Shown here: one piece after another, positions 38,362 to 50,000 of the stretch | Numbering within the stretch: the first letter of the stretch is position 1 | Layout of the letters: every line of letters starts with the position of its first letter | From: Hirudo medicinalis | Lineage: Eukaryota; Annelida; Clitellata; Hirudinida; Hirudinidae | Direction: 5' to 3' | DNA: 56,291 nt | Assembly (NCBI GenBank): GCA_011800805.1 | Contig: MPNW01000092.1 | Coordinates: 77,329 to 133,619, forward strand | Position numbers and translations under genes: made by a program | Notes under the pieces: generated by a model | The model's database searches: none | Told to the model about the DNA's origin: nothing | Seen by the model: the letters and a program-made list of their open reading frames with translations, nothing else

Positions 38362-38703
38362 TTGTCTTGATCCTGAATCATTCATGGATGATCTGTAGGA
38401 TCGCACATCCATCATAATCACGTGCTGACCCTAACCCTATCAGCGATGACTTACCAGGCGCGCATCCTTTGTTTGTGGACATCCTCCTTTGTCCTGACTG
38501 GCTATTTAAGAAGCTAAATCAGGGCATTCTTCCTTTCTCTCTCCTACTCTTCCCGCTACGCTGCTACTCCAGCAGTTATGTTGTCAGTCGAAGCATTGTT
38601 GCCGTTGTTATAAATAAACTTTGTAGCGAACTCGTCTTCGTCGTCAATGCCGCTGTTGCTACAGATCCCATCCTTTCAGAAGAGATGCTCGAGACTGGAT
38701 AAC
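38362..38703 (+). repeat. LTR-like block (possible solo LTR)
   Basis: The block begins tgtcttgatc and ends ggataaca, holds a TATA-like ctatttaagaag (about 38504) and, 100 bases later, an aataaa signal (about 38611), the usual order in an LTR. I find no convincing target duplication, primer site or second copy, so this stays tentative. Confidence 0.3.
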
Positions 38704-39065
38704 AAATATAAAGTACGCCATCTCTCTCAGTCTAGGGTATTTTATATTTGCTGCCCAGTAACTCTCCACAGTCACGACAAGAGATATTTTAATAATAATA
38801 ATATTAACAGTTACTTTATATTGCGCCATTTGCATTGCGTCAGAGGCGCCTTGTGTCTTCTTTGACTTCAAGCCCAGCACGAATCACTCTAGCCACCATC
38901 TTCAACCGCCAACGAACCGAACGAGAACAAACACCAAAGTCGGAACATGCAGCTAATACAGGCCCTGTTCTCGACCTACAGGCGACTCTGTTGGAAGCTC
39001 TCCCATTGGCTGATTAACGAAGCCACACAATTGGCTATTGACCTAATATTAGTACTATTTTGTTA

Positions 39066-39865
39066 AATAAAAAGCATAACTTGATGAATAGGACAACAAC
39101 GAAGACAATAGAAGGGAAAAAAACAACAAACAAAAAGTTCATAATGTGATATATGGTCACATCAGATTTCGGCGGTTTTTATAAATCCACTGGTATATTA
39201 CTCCACACTAGCAGTATTACTAAGCATGGAACTCAACTCCAGTGGATTTTGTCCCTTATTGCTCTTCTCAGGCTTGATTGGGCCGAACATTCCATTAAAA
39301 AATGCTGGACAGTCTCATCTTCCTGAGGACAGGTTTGGCAATTACCGTCTGCTTGACGCCTCATCTTGCCTTGAGGCACATTGGAATTTGGTCTTTAACG
39401 ACACTCTTTTCTCCACTAGCTTATAGTGGTTCTCTTCTTTGTCTTCCTATCTGGTCTGCCATTGCTGAAGGGCATTTTGGTTGATGATCCTCTTTACGTC
39501 CTTGATTGTTGCCGGAATCCAGCATTCAATTGTATCCTTGGTTGTAGCAGCTTTTGCCAAGGTGTCCGCTTGCTCATTTCCAGGAATTCCAACATGTGCA
39601 GGTATCCAGATCAGAGTGACTTCTTTGACTTTTTCTTGAAGCTCTGACATAGTAGAAAGAATTCTGTAAACATCGGGGTCGTTATAGGCATTGTTGCTTT
39701 CTTCCAAGTTCATCAGAGAACTTAGGGAGTCAGTGAAAATGACTAAGTTGAGGGTCTCCCCCTGGCGGAATTCCTTCACATGCAGCAGGCAACCCTAAAT
39801 GTCTGCTAGTTCCATGGAGCTGATGCTGCGACTTGAAGTTCTGATACTGAGCTTCAAGTCTTTCT
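39066..39865 (-). mobile_element. LINE 3' part with RNase H domain
   Basis: On the minus strand the frame 39779-39447 encodes RNase H: FTDSLSSLMNLEESNN, then WIPAHVGIPGNEQADTLAKA, matching the D and H/N/D catalytic positions seen in RNase H of I-group LINEs. The 3' tail (39066-39300) is shared with 21745-22190 and, reversed, 17400-17470. The upstream end near 39800-39865 (tgctagttccatggagctga) probably encodes the start of the RNase H domain in another frame. Confidence 0.8.
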
Positions 39866-40390
39866 TATGTGAAATCAACAAGCTTGAAAAATAATGCATT
39901 TAACAATTGTTCAGCTCCGGAAACGTTCAAAAATCTCAACATCCATAAGGAAATTCAAAATCCAAGCTATACAATATAGCATAGAATCATTTGCAAATTG
40001 AATAAACCTAAATTCCTTTATTATATTTAGATTACACTACATTAATTTACTTCATATTGCAAAATGCAACCATAATTTCTGTTGGACTATCCATTATGCA
40101 TTGATTGGGGAAAACACTTTCATTAGTTTGTAGTTTTAACAGTTGATAGTTAGTTCAGACAGTTATGTTTGAAACATGATGGAATGATGTACAATCACAA
40201 TAATATAGCATAAAATGGTTGACGAACGACTATTACAAAAGCAGCTTCAGTACTTTTAATTTTAAAGTAATAAAAATTTGCTCAGAGGGAGGTTCATCTA
40301 GGGGCTAGTCTCTCAAAAACAATTTTGTTATATGGTTCTAGCACCCCAGAGAAGAGTACAAAAGCTTTCTTTGGCTTAGTGATCCTACTT
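39866..40390. other. Unassigned AT-rich stretch
   Basis: Between the RNase H LINE and the exon-like block I see no open frame, repeat or signal that can be supported. Confidence 0.4.
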
Positions 40391-40590
40391 ACTGTGAGAA
40401 ATTGACATGGAATGGCTCAGTGTATCTCGAAACGTCAATCATAGATGTCTCTCCGGTATCATCCAAATCACTAGCACTTTCATAGCCAGTGTTAGCAGCA
40501 TCAGCTCCAAGAATGAACTTATATAAATCAAACATATCTAGAAAATTCACGCAACCCACTCTTGATCTCAAAAGACTTAAATAGACTGAA
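40391..40590 (-). other. Isolated exon-like block, unrecognised
   Basis: On the minus strand, an acceptor (ttatttaaattttttcag, near 40590) opens a frame that runs to a near-consensus donor (CACA|gtaagtagg, near 40390). The encoded piece includes YLSLLRSRVGCVNFLDMFDL, then FILGADAANTGYESASDLDD and RYTEPFHVNFS. It looks like a genuine, conserved-style exon, but I cannot place it in a family, and no other exon of such a gene was found around it. It lies among nested transposons, so it may be a captured gene fragment or one exon of a gene with long introns. Confidence 0.4.
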
Positions 40591-40836
40591 AAAATTTAAA
40601 TAACAATAACAAGCAGAAACAAACAAGGCAGCAGTATTAGTAGCTTGTATTAATTGCGTTAATTCTACGGTTATTCTTATACAAACTCGATAAAAATAGT
40701 GGCATTTGACACGTCATCATTTTCACTTTCTATCGATACTTAAATTTCCACTTGTAGTTATTTTTTATTCGTGAATATTCGTTTGAAGTACGGAATCCAT
40801 TGTTTATTATACTCGCGGTGCGGCACACTTTGAAAA

Positions 40837-41556
40837 ATGTCACGAGAGAATACAAAATGTGAAGAATTTGATGAGGCAACAATTGAAAATCTATCTGACA
40901 AGATCAGAGCAACGATTTTGAAATCTATAAAGGAGATAATCAGACAGGATATGCCTGGACTGATTAAATCTACGGTTGGAGAGGAGATTACGAAATTACT
41001 TGGTAAGGTGAATGAACTTAGTCAGGAAAACAATCGTCTCAAATCAAGGATTTATATAGTTGAGACACAGTTGAGAGCCAACAATCTGGTGAACTATGGG
41101 TTGCCAGATGCGTCTTTGGCTGAAATGGTCGCTGCATCTTCTGGTGACACAGCGGGTCAGATACAAGAAATGACTCCAAGAGATACGGTCCAAGCAGCTA
41201 TCAATTGCTGCAACTCCAAACTTGGCGTAAACATCTCAGAGAACGACATTCAGTCTGGTTACAGGATTCCCAGCAAACGTGGCCCTCGCCCAATAGTTGT
41301 TACCTTCACCTCAAAGATGGACAAAGACAGAGTCTATGCTCTGAGAAAATCTCTGCACAAAGATAGATCATCAAAGATCTTCATCAACGAACACTTAACC
41401 AAGCCAAACTCAGAAATCTTTGCCAGAGCCAGGAAACTTATAAAGGATAAAAAGCTCTCCTCAGCATGGACTTGGAATGGTCATGTTTACTTCAAGAGAG
41501 GTGAAAACTCAGGGCCAACTCGAGTTCACAGCCTTCTTGATTTGGAGAAGTACTGA
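40837..41556 (+). CDS. LINE ORF1 protein (intact frame)
   Basis: An unbroken 239-codon frame. Residues about 15-90 form a coiled coil (TVGEEITKLLGKVNELSQ, ENNRLKSRIYIVETQLR), followed by an RRM-like and basic C-terminal region (SGYRIPSKRGPRPIVVTF, then IFINEHLTKPNSEIFARA and SSAWTWNGHVYFKR). This is the L1/CR1-type ORF1 layout of a nucleic-acid-binding trimer chaperone. The ORF2 that follows is broken (next entry). A diverged copy of the same ORF1 is at 42200-42780. Confidence 0.8.
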   Translation: MSRENTKCEEFDEATIENLSDKIRATILKSIKEIIRQDMPGLIKSTVGEEITKLLGKVNELSQENNRLKSRIYIVETQLRANNLVNYGLPDASLAEMVAASSGDTAGQIQEMTPRDTVQAAINCCNSKLGVNISENDIQSGYRIPSKRGPRPIVVTFTSKMDKDRVYALRKSLHKDRSSKIFINEHLTKPNSEIFARARKLIKDKKLSSAWTWNGHVYFKRGENSGPTRVHSLLDLEKY

Positions 41557-42100
41557 CTTCGTTTTAATTGATACCTGCGGTTTTCTTTTCCACTGATTAT
41601 AGAGTCTCTGTTTCCTGAAGAAGATAAGTTTTCATTTTTATTTGACTCTGCCATTGACCCCTAAAATTTAGACAATGTTTCTACAGAATTGGCTGATGAG
41701 GTGAATAAGACTTATGTTACCCTTGAGGAATTACGTTTGTTGACGAAGGGATCATCGCCAGACTATTTTTCGTTTTTCTAAGTAAACTGTCGTAGTCTTC
41801 GAAATAAATTATCGGACATTCAAATCATTTTGATGAGTTGTGACCCCAGAATAATTGCACTCACAGAAACATGGTTAAATTGGATTCGTTGCGAACGTGC
41901 CCGTAACCTTCTCGCGCTTTAAACTTAAAATAACTTACTTTATGGTGCAAAGTTCATTAAACAAAATACACGGACGATTTGTCTTATTTTGCTGAACGTT
42001 TCGGTGAGTTTGTTTCTGAATTTTGTTGCTTGGCTCGAAAGAAGAGTCAATTATGAACTTGGTCCCAATACTGACTACGACCCAATCCTAAGTTTACAAC
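41557..42100 (+). pseudogene. Broken ORF2 start (endonuclease) of the same LINE
   Basis: About 41640-41890 can be read with a stop as LADEVNKTYVTLEELR, then NCRSLRNKLSDIQ and RIIALTETWLN, the N-terminal landmarks of the apurinic-type endonuclease (N at the start, ETWL). The copy stops near 41890; the rest to 42100 is unassigned. Confidence 0.65.
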
Positions 42101-42109
42101 ACGTCTCGT

Positions 42110-43565
42110 AAAAAATGTGAAAAACGAAGACTCTACTATCGACAGCGATGATATTGCTGAGAGAGTGATGGCAAAACTAATGCCAGTACCGAAAAGATAA
42201 TGAGAGATATTATTAAACAGGAAGTTACAAGTCTGGTTGCCCAGGCTATCAGAAGTGAGCTGAAAACCATGACGGTTAGATACGACAAAATAGTTGAAGA
42301 AAACCGAAGTCTAAGAATCAGGGTTGACAATCTGGAAATGCAGTCAAGATCAAATAACCTCGTTACACATGGATTGCCTGAAACATCATATGCTGAGGCA
42401 ACATCGCCTTCTGAGGATGTTGGAGGGGTTGGTACTCAAGTCACCAAGACAGGATACAAACCGTGATGTACTAGAGTGTTGCAAGTCGGGGATGAAACTT
42501 GACGTCAGCAACAATGATATCGTTAACTGTTATCGAATATCTGGCAGTAAGGGTTCCCGTCCTATCGTTGTGGCATTCTCAGGTAGAGGAGTCCGAGATA
42601 AGGTGTACGCAGCAAAAAAAAACACCACGTGGAACACGCGGCAACTCACAGGTCTACGTCAATGAACATCTCACAAAGAGAAACTCAGAGATATTCGCAA
42701 AAGGAAGGAAAATATTGAAGAAAAAAAATTGCATCAATCTGGACATGGAATGGCTCAGTGTAATTCAAAAGGACTGAATCTTCGAAGCCGGATCTGGAGG
42801 GTTTGGAGAAGCTGATCTAAGGCACGAAAAGTTATGTTTACCCCCACGAAGATGGTTTCTGTTTCGGATTTTGATGTCGATAAAGAAGATTCCGTTTTCA
42901 ATTAGAAGATATTGATCCAGGCTATAATTTTGTGAATAAGGAATTCTCACATTCATATATAACATCTGAGGACTTTCCTGGGCTGCCAAAAATGATATCT
43001 CTTCTCTTCATGTAAATTGTAGAAGTTCACCAAACAAAATACATACAATCAATATGTTGAATAATAGCATGAAAGCCAAAATAATTGCAGCAACTGAAAC
43101 TTGTCAAATCAAATGCTGGCCATGCTCAACAGCAAGAATACAAGCATTTTTTTAATGGGAGACTTCAATATCAACATACTTCATCAAAACACCAATATAT
43201 CAGATTTTATCAACATGCTAGATTCCCACTTCCTTCTGTCAGTATTCTCAACTACCATAAATGGACTTGTAAATTCATCTTGCACCGACAATATTCATAC
43301 CAACCACCCACTGCATCAGCCATACGTAAAACAGTATTGGACGACTTTTCCGACCATCTACCAATATTTCGCTCGTTAAATCTTTGTTCAGCCATTGAAC
43401 TCAGAAATAAACCGGTGAAACGTTTTAGAAGACCCAGAAGTGATTGTAATTTTGGCGAATTATTGTATGAGGTTGACTGGTCGGCTGTTATTGGAAGTCT
43501 GGATGGGGATCAGAGTAATGTAACATCAGCTTATCAGTCTTTCATCATAAGATTTCAATAGATCT
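42110..43565 (+). pseudogene. Second, degenerate copy of the same LINE (ORF1 plus endonuclease)
   Basis: ORF1 remains are spread over frames at 42200-42780: EENRSLRIRVDNLEMQSRSN, GSRPIVVAFSGRGVRDKVYA, VYVNEHLTKRNSEIFAKG. About 42990-43560 hold endonuclease: SPNKIHTINMLNN, LMGDFNINILH (GDFN active site), SSCTDNIHTN and FSDHLPIFRSLNLC. Frame shifts at each junction show it is dead. Same order and orientation as the 40837 copy, directly downstream of it. Confidence 0.75.
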
Positions 43566-43670
43566 ACAATCACTGTTTTCCAATTTCTCTTCCAATAGCC
43601 GATGACGCCTCGAAATGAATGGATGACAGCTGGTCTAGTAACAGCTTGTAGGAAAAAGGAGAAAAAAAAC

Positions 43671-44411
43671 TAGGGCTGCAGATTTATATGCGTTAACGGG
43701 AGATTAATGCTTTTATTTTTTTGCTGCTAAAATAATATACGCGACTATTAACACGTTAAATTTTTTAAATTCATAAAATTATTTTATACAATTTTAATTT
43801 TATAGATATTTTCATCGAAAATTTATCAACTCTTTGTTTTGTGTCCTTCCGACTTTCTTTTTGCGCTTAAAAAAGATTGTCACAAGTAACACTGGTAGGT
43901 CGATTTTGGCAGGAAAATTTACTTACAAATCAAACTCTGTTGTAATCTTCAACATATGTAAATGTGAGTTTAAATATCATCTCAGTACGTCTTCCCGTAC
44001 ATATCATTTGCGTAGCAAACACCCATTTAGTGCTGGGGATCATGTGATTACATCTGCCAATTGCAAACCTTTTCAACATCATTACAGAGCTGAACCAAAG
44101 GTCGTCAAAGCTAGAGTTGAAATGGTGGCGGAAATGTTCACCATCACATGGTCTTGTTACTAAGCTAGCATTCAAATACCTAGCTTCCCCAGCACAGAGC
44201 CAATGAACGGTTGTTTTCCCTATCTGGGCATGTTGTGAACAGCAAATGTGCCTCCCTGACTCTGGACAACATAGAGACTTTATAAATTACATGAATGAAT
44301 AGAATTGATTTTGGTGTAAAAATGAAGTTTATTGGGAAATTGATTGGAAAATAAGATGGTGCGATTAAAAACGTGTTAACTGCGATTAAAAAAAATCGAT
44401 CTGCAGCCCTA
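43671..44411 (+). mobile_element. Internally deleted hAT element with BED finger
   Basis: Ends are inverted: TAGGGCTGCAGAT (43671) and ATCTGCAGCCCTA (to 44411), with gttaacg/gattaa subterminal motifs. The frame at 43834-44163 gives a BED-type zinc finger remnant (VVIFNICKCEFKYH, then TYHLRSKHP). After a frame shift, about 44190-44280 read ERLFSLSGHVVNSKCASLT, the C-terminal dimerisation motif. The catalytic core is deleted. No matching 8-base target duplication is visible. Confidence 0.7.
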
Positions 44412-44422
44412 CTTGTAATGAT

Positions 44423-44926
44423 TCAGAATCTGAATCTGAAGACTACATGACTGGGTGCAATTGTTGAATTGCAGAAGTACCAAGAGGACCCAAAAATTCC
44501 GGAATCACAAGACCTCTGCTTTGATGAAAAATTGATGTCTGTTGTTTTCCGAAATTTGCAACTTTTATTTCTTACGGTATCGTGCATACCAGCCGCATCT
44601 ATACCATGTGAGAGACTGTTCAACACATCCGTTTATATTATGAATAAACTACGTGTATCTTTAACTCCTGGCAGTGTGAAGAAGTTAGTCAGCTTAAAAG
44701 ACTGGTCGAAATCTATAGAATGAATGAGTGAACTGAACAATAACAGTAATTAGTTTTACATGGCTTAATAAAAAAAAAATTGATAAAATCAAACAAACTA
44801 CCTAATCAGTGGATTAAATTCGATTGTCATCGAAATTATCAATTTAATCGTTCTTAACTATTATTTAATCGTTAATTATTGTACGATTAATCGTTTAAAA
44901 AAATCATTAATCAGTTAACAGCCCTA
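44423..44926 (+). pseudogene. hAT transposase C-terminus and right end
   Basis: The frame 44469-44723 reads CIPAASIPCERLFNTSVYIM, then NKLRVSLTPGSVKKLVSLKD, the conserved hAT dimerisation domain ending in a stop. It is followed by subterminal gattaa repeats and the end CAGCCCTA at 44926. It is the natural coding end of the outer element at 36999. Confidence 0.7.
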
Positions 44927-47081
44927 ATTTTATTAAGGGGCTTTGCTGCAAAGTTAAAATGTCCCTATTCACAGTTCTTACTGCATCTAAAAGCCACTGC
45001 TCGGCAGCAGTTTGGCGTTTAAAAATTGAATTCCATTGAATTAGTCTGACACAGGAAGCAAGCTTGAAAACTGGGTATTTAACTGGCAACCCTTGGCGGG
45101 CCGAAGCTGGCTCAAGGGTTGTGAAATGGCCCGCTTCGTGAATATATGGTTACTTTTTTTGACGATCACTTCTTACGTACAGGAATCACGTAAGCCGATT
45201 TTTCGCACAACATGCTGCACATTAGATTCATAGATTTAGCAAATTTATTGAACTCAGACGAATAATTAGTCCTAATTTCACAAAGAACTGGAAAAACTCA
45301 AAATTTATGTTGATCAACCTGGAACACTAGGAAACATAAATTTTCATAATTATTAAAATCAAAGTTTCTTTATTCAAATATAACTTCCATTAAGATCAAT
45401 AATGTATCTTATCTCCTTTCTTAATAACTACCTCCTGAACTCAATTTCAATGGATTCAGGACAAGTTTCAGGCTCTTTTTACACAACCCATTCTAGGCTT
45501 CATTCAAAGCATCTTTCAATAATTGGACACTAGAATACTGCTTCAATTAAAGTATATTTTGCTAGCAAGCAATCTCTATAGGCTCTACAGGCTTTCGATG
45601 GCCACTTCAGAACTTGCAAATTCCTTTCCAGAAGAAAAGGTTTTGTCCATCATGAAATATGTAGGAGAACATTATTATGCTGGAAATAGCCGAAACATCT
45701 CAAAATTTGTAATATTTTGTACAATTTGTAATATGGTAATAGATACTTGGTCAGTGTTGTACATGTTTGATGAATTCTGCGTTACTTAGCCATCTCTAAA
45801 AAAAAAATTTTTTGAGACCCTAATCATCTAGATATGCAACGGACGTTAGTAAACAACAACGCATTGGTTTGTCCTAATAATTTAGTAGTGAAATGGCCTT
45901 TAATTCACGCACACACAAACACACGGCATTCTTCCCTTCTTTTATCGATCTTTCTTTCTCGCTTGATCATGGCCTACAAAATCTAACATGCTTTGACCTA
46001 GGAAATAGCTTAATCCGGCCTTGGTAGGGGTATAGTTTTTTTTTGTGACGAAACGTGACAATGGAGGGTGGGGGTAAACAAAAATTGGCCAAAATTGCGT
46101 GACTTCATTTATGGATAGCCCCAAACAAACATTTGCATTATAAGTTTCAAAAGATTATATTGTGGGAGACTTAACTTGACAGATTATATCCTTAAGGATT
46201 ATCTCCTGTTGTAGGAACCACTTCTCCTTAGCTTCTTATTTAATAGCCTTCAGACAATTAATAAAAAAATTATTTTCAATCATTCAATTGAGTTGAGCAT
46301 GTTCTAAATATTAATATATCTTGATAATATTTTGGCTACAGAGTCTCTAAATGAGCCATCACGAAATGACGGGTTGGTGGAAGAAAAATAATTAAAAAAT
46401 TTTCTATGTTGGGTGGTAATACAGAGTCTTATTATAATAACCAACCTTTATGAACTTTGTAATAAAACTATTTCCTTTGTCTTGTCTGTGTTGAATAATT
46501 ATGATAAGGATTTTACAACTTTATTTATAAACCAAACAGATACCGGCTTTATGGTTGGTCTGCCGCTCTGCGCTCCTCCCGTCATAGGAGCATGACGTGA
46601 GGATTCACCCCTCCGATCCTAACCAAAATTTAACCATTTAGCCTACATACTAGTGCTTGATCTTAAATCTTGTTTATTCCGTAGCAAATTGTTCGTTGTC
46701 AAGTAAAAGAATTTGGTTTTAAAGGAGCTTTGATTAGATATTCAAGTTAAAAAAATATATATTGAGAGTCTTGTAATGAATTATTATACATTTTCTGAAA
46801 ATATATGCGTTTGGTAGTCTTGCATGTAGTTTTTCAATTTTTAGAATGAATACATTAGTGTCAATTTATAAAGATGGTAAATTTGAGCATCACAATAACA
46901 AATAAATAAAAGTTAGAAACACATTTTTAAATATTAATTTAATATTTGTATGTCAACATAGAAAAATTTCCATAATTTTATAATTTCTGAATTGCTCGGT
47001 CGTCCGATGTGTGCCACAGTTATATTTGAAGCTACTTTACGAATAGAAGGTTTTGTGAGATAACTTTGCTTAGCGCCAATC
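44927..47081. other. Intergenic region upstream of PTDSS2
   Basis: The region contains a SINE body copy at 45819-45854 (next entry) and a plus frame at 45523-45789 with no motif I recognise. A short stretch at 45090-45160 (cgggccgaagctggctc, then aatggcccgcttcg) has weak inverted symmetry. The last few hundred bases should hold the PTDSS2 promoter. Nothing else is supported. Confidence 0.4.
45819..45854 (+). repeat. SINE body copy
   Basis: cctaatcatctagatatg then caacggacgttagtaaac, differing by few bases from the body at 22704-22739. Confidence 0.65.
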
Positions 47082-50000
47082 ATGCATAATAATACTCGTA
47101 AAAAGAAGACGGCCAAAGAAATAAAAAATGAGAATGGTACGTTGCACGAGCCGATTTCTGATTTTTCGTCAGTACATGACTGGGAAGAAGAGAAAAATAT
47201 CAACAAAGACTTTTTCGATGATGGGACTATGTCATTTTTCTGGTGAGATTGTTTTTGACTTTATTGTCAAATGCAATTTACGTTATGAAAGCACATGGAA
47301 TGCATTCAGATTGCGTTTTGTGGATCTCAGCATTGTGATTTAAATCTGATTTGGGCTGGTAACCTCTCTTATTATTGTAATATGTTAAAAAAAATTTTTC
47401 AACTTGGTTTGTAATTGTCTGTGATTGTTTGGCATTGCCTGCCTAAGAGCCTGGTCAACATTCCAGACAATGCATTCATATCGTTATTGGCTTTAATTGT
47501 GACTAATTTGACTTAAGGATAATTAGAATAACAATATCTTGAATAATGCTGAGGAACATTTAAGTTTCATATTTTTTTGGGAGCAATTTGCTATATAACT
47601 AAATATATCCTCTAGCTAGGCATGTACTTATGAGATGACCATATCTCTTCAGGGCTGCCAAGATGGGTTTTGTTGTTATGATGGCATTTTCACATCAATT
47701 TAACAAAAACGATTTTTTTAAATAGTATCAACCAAATTTGAGCTTATATTATTCTGATATATTGAATATTCAATATATGCTATATTGAATGAACATTAAT
47801 GCTGAAACTTGAGTTGTTATATGCCATTGCCAATTCAAAAGCATTTTTCTTGCAAACTTCCTACATGTAGCTGTGGACAGTAACTAACGTGCTTCCTATG
47901 ATGCCTCACAACTCCTGTCCAGCGAAGTTGTCAACGATGCTGTCATCAACATTAATGGGTACTACAATTATCTTATCCATAGTATCCACTTTGCCATGGA
48001 ATTAATTTTTTGAGTCCTCCTCAACATTAATGGAACCCCAACTTTCATCCAGACTACATGAAATTCATCCCTTGCCACTTCTTCAATCTTCTCAATAGAG
48101 TTTCCACAATTGGCATCTATATTGTTTCTCAAGTTGTCTATGCCTACTTGATATACATTAGTTATAGAAACTCTTACGAGCATCTAGGATTTGAACTCTG
48201 ATAGGAGCCAACCAAAACAAAAGCCTTAGCTAATCATCTATCGATGTCATCACATATTTATAAGTAAGAAATTGAAACTCCTTAAGAGGAGAGCCATCAT
48301 GGATCCTCGGAGAGGTAGCCCCTTCGCTGAACATTTCGGCACTAAAACCTCCGACATTCTCTGGAGCCAAGCTGTATCCATTGATCAGGTGGATGTCCCT
48401 TTTGGTGTTACTGAAACTTCCCCTTTGCACAGAGATATGAAAAATCTTTCTCAACAAACTTTCCAACCTCATTCACTGCTTCATTCTGACATACCATTAC
48501 AATTCTTGCTTCCTACCTCAATCACATTGCGACGAGAGGAACCACCCGTGCCAGTTCGCTTGACTTATAGCCTTGGCAGGCTTGCTGACTTGAGAAGAGG
48601 CCTGTTGAATGCTTCAAGCGGCCTCATGATTGAATGCGGTTTTCAGTTAAATGACCGTCTATCAGCCAAATGGTTTTAACTGCTTATACACTCTGTACAA
48701 GCAATGTGCGGAGAGGTGGCTCCTCGAATGAAGTGAAATTTCCATCCTTGGTTTCTTGAGAAGTGACTTGTGGCCTCTCCTTGTCCATATCTGCCATGAC
48801 TCCTCTTCTGAGACTCTAGCTATCTTTGCCATAAACTTGGTCCTTGCCTTGTTTGTGAGATCAATGTCTCTCAGTTTTACATAAGTGGACCTTCCAACAA
48901 GACCTATTTGCCCCTACCTCTATTGCAAAATATCACACTTTGTACCCTTTATCTTTGAAGTCCAAAGGCAACTCGCAGTATCTTTCTTCATTGAATCAAT
49001 TGCTAACACCCATCCTGCCCGCCAGGGAACTGTCAACTCCGCCATTACGAATGTGTCAGTTTTTGTGGAAATGATCCTGGGGTTAGGCTTCTTGCCGCTT
49101 TCTCTGAGCACCTGGGGATAGTGCCTTAACCCTTCTAAATCTGCTGCTACCTCCCAATTGTTGGGATTTTTGAGATGATTAATCAGGGTCCTGTATTCAC
49201 TCCTTGCACACTGAGCATGAAGTACATCCTTCTCTAAGGGACTGGTTCCCAGCCATTGGTGATAGAGCAGGCTGCTTTCATAGCTTGTAACAACCTTCAG
49301 GACGTGTGTTGTGTTGCCAGATGAAACAACCTTGAGCCAGAGCATAACTGCATCCTGACAACACATGATGTAGGGTTTGCCTCTCTGCAGAGCACACACA
49401 GCATCTTTCATCATGCCCCACCTTTTCAGGTAGTCACAAGAAGGCAACCCATCACAGACTGATCCAATGAAAAAGGCCAGTCTAAGCAGAGACTTGCCCC
49501 AGATTTCCTGCCATGCTAGAGATTTTTGTAAGGCCTCATCCCATGTGGTCCACTGCCTTTGTTGGGCCTGTTGCACTGCTTTTGAAATTCATCCAATCTC
49601 TCTCCTCTCCTGAACTATTAATGTGGCTCTGACTGATGAGCTCGCCTTATACCATCTTGGGAAATTATTCCAGCCAATACCATGACGGCCACACTGGAGA
49701 ATGCCTCAGATCTCCTTAAGGCTTCTTCTGACTTTTGGATCTCTTGATGAGCCTTGAACTTCCTCCCTGAATTCAGCAGCAGCTTGGCTTTTCTGATTCT
49801 GGTATCCTATGAGCTGTCGAGCATTAACTGCATCCAGATCTTGTATTTTTCAGTGATAGGTTTCAGTGGCAGTTTCAGCTTTGTACTCCGGCTGTCAAGG
49901 GTGCCCGAGGACAGTCGCGGGGGAGGCCCATTTCATATTTGTGGTCTCAGGAGCACACTTAAAATTTTCAATGGCAGTAGAGATCTGTCAATTGCATCTG

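Larger units (their letters stand above)
36999..44926 (+). mobile_element. Composite hAT element carrying nested insertions
   Basis: The left end reads TAGGGCTG (36999-37006), the right end CAGCCCTA (44919-44926). The flanking octamers actttatt and attttatt agree at seven of eight bases, as expected for a hAT target duplication. Inside each end are gattaa-rich subterminal repeats (38185-38250; 44780-44910, e.g. cgattaatcgtttaaaa). Transposase C-terminal sequence sits next to the right end (44469-44723). Between the ends lie a LINE (37010-38180), an LTR-like block, an RNase H LINE, an exon-like block, two copies of another LINE and a second hAT. If the ends belong together this is a much-invaded old element; a chance pair of ends from two copies cannot be excluded. 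Confidence 0.45.
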
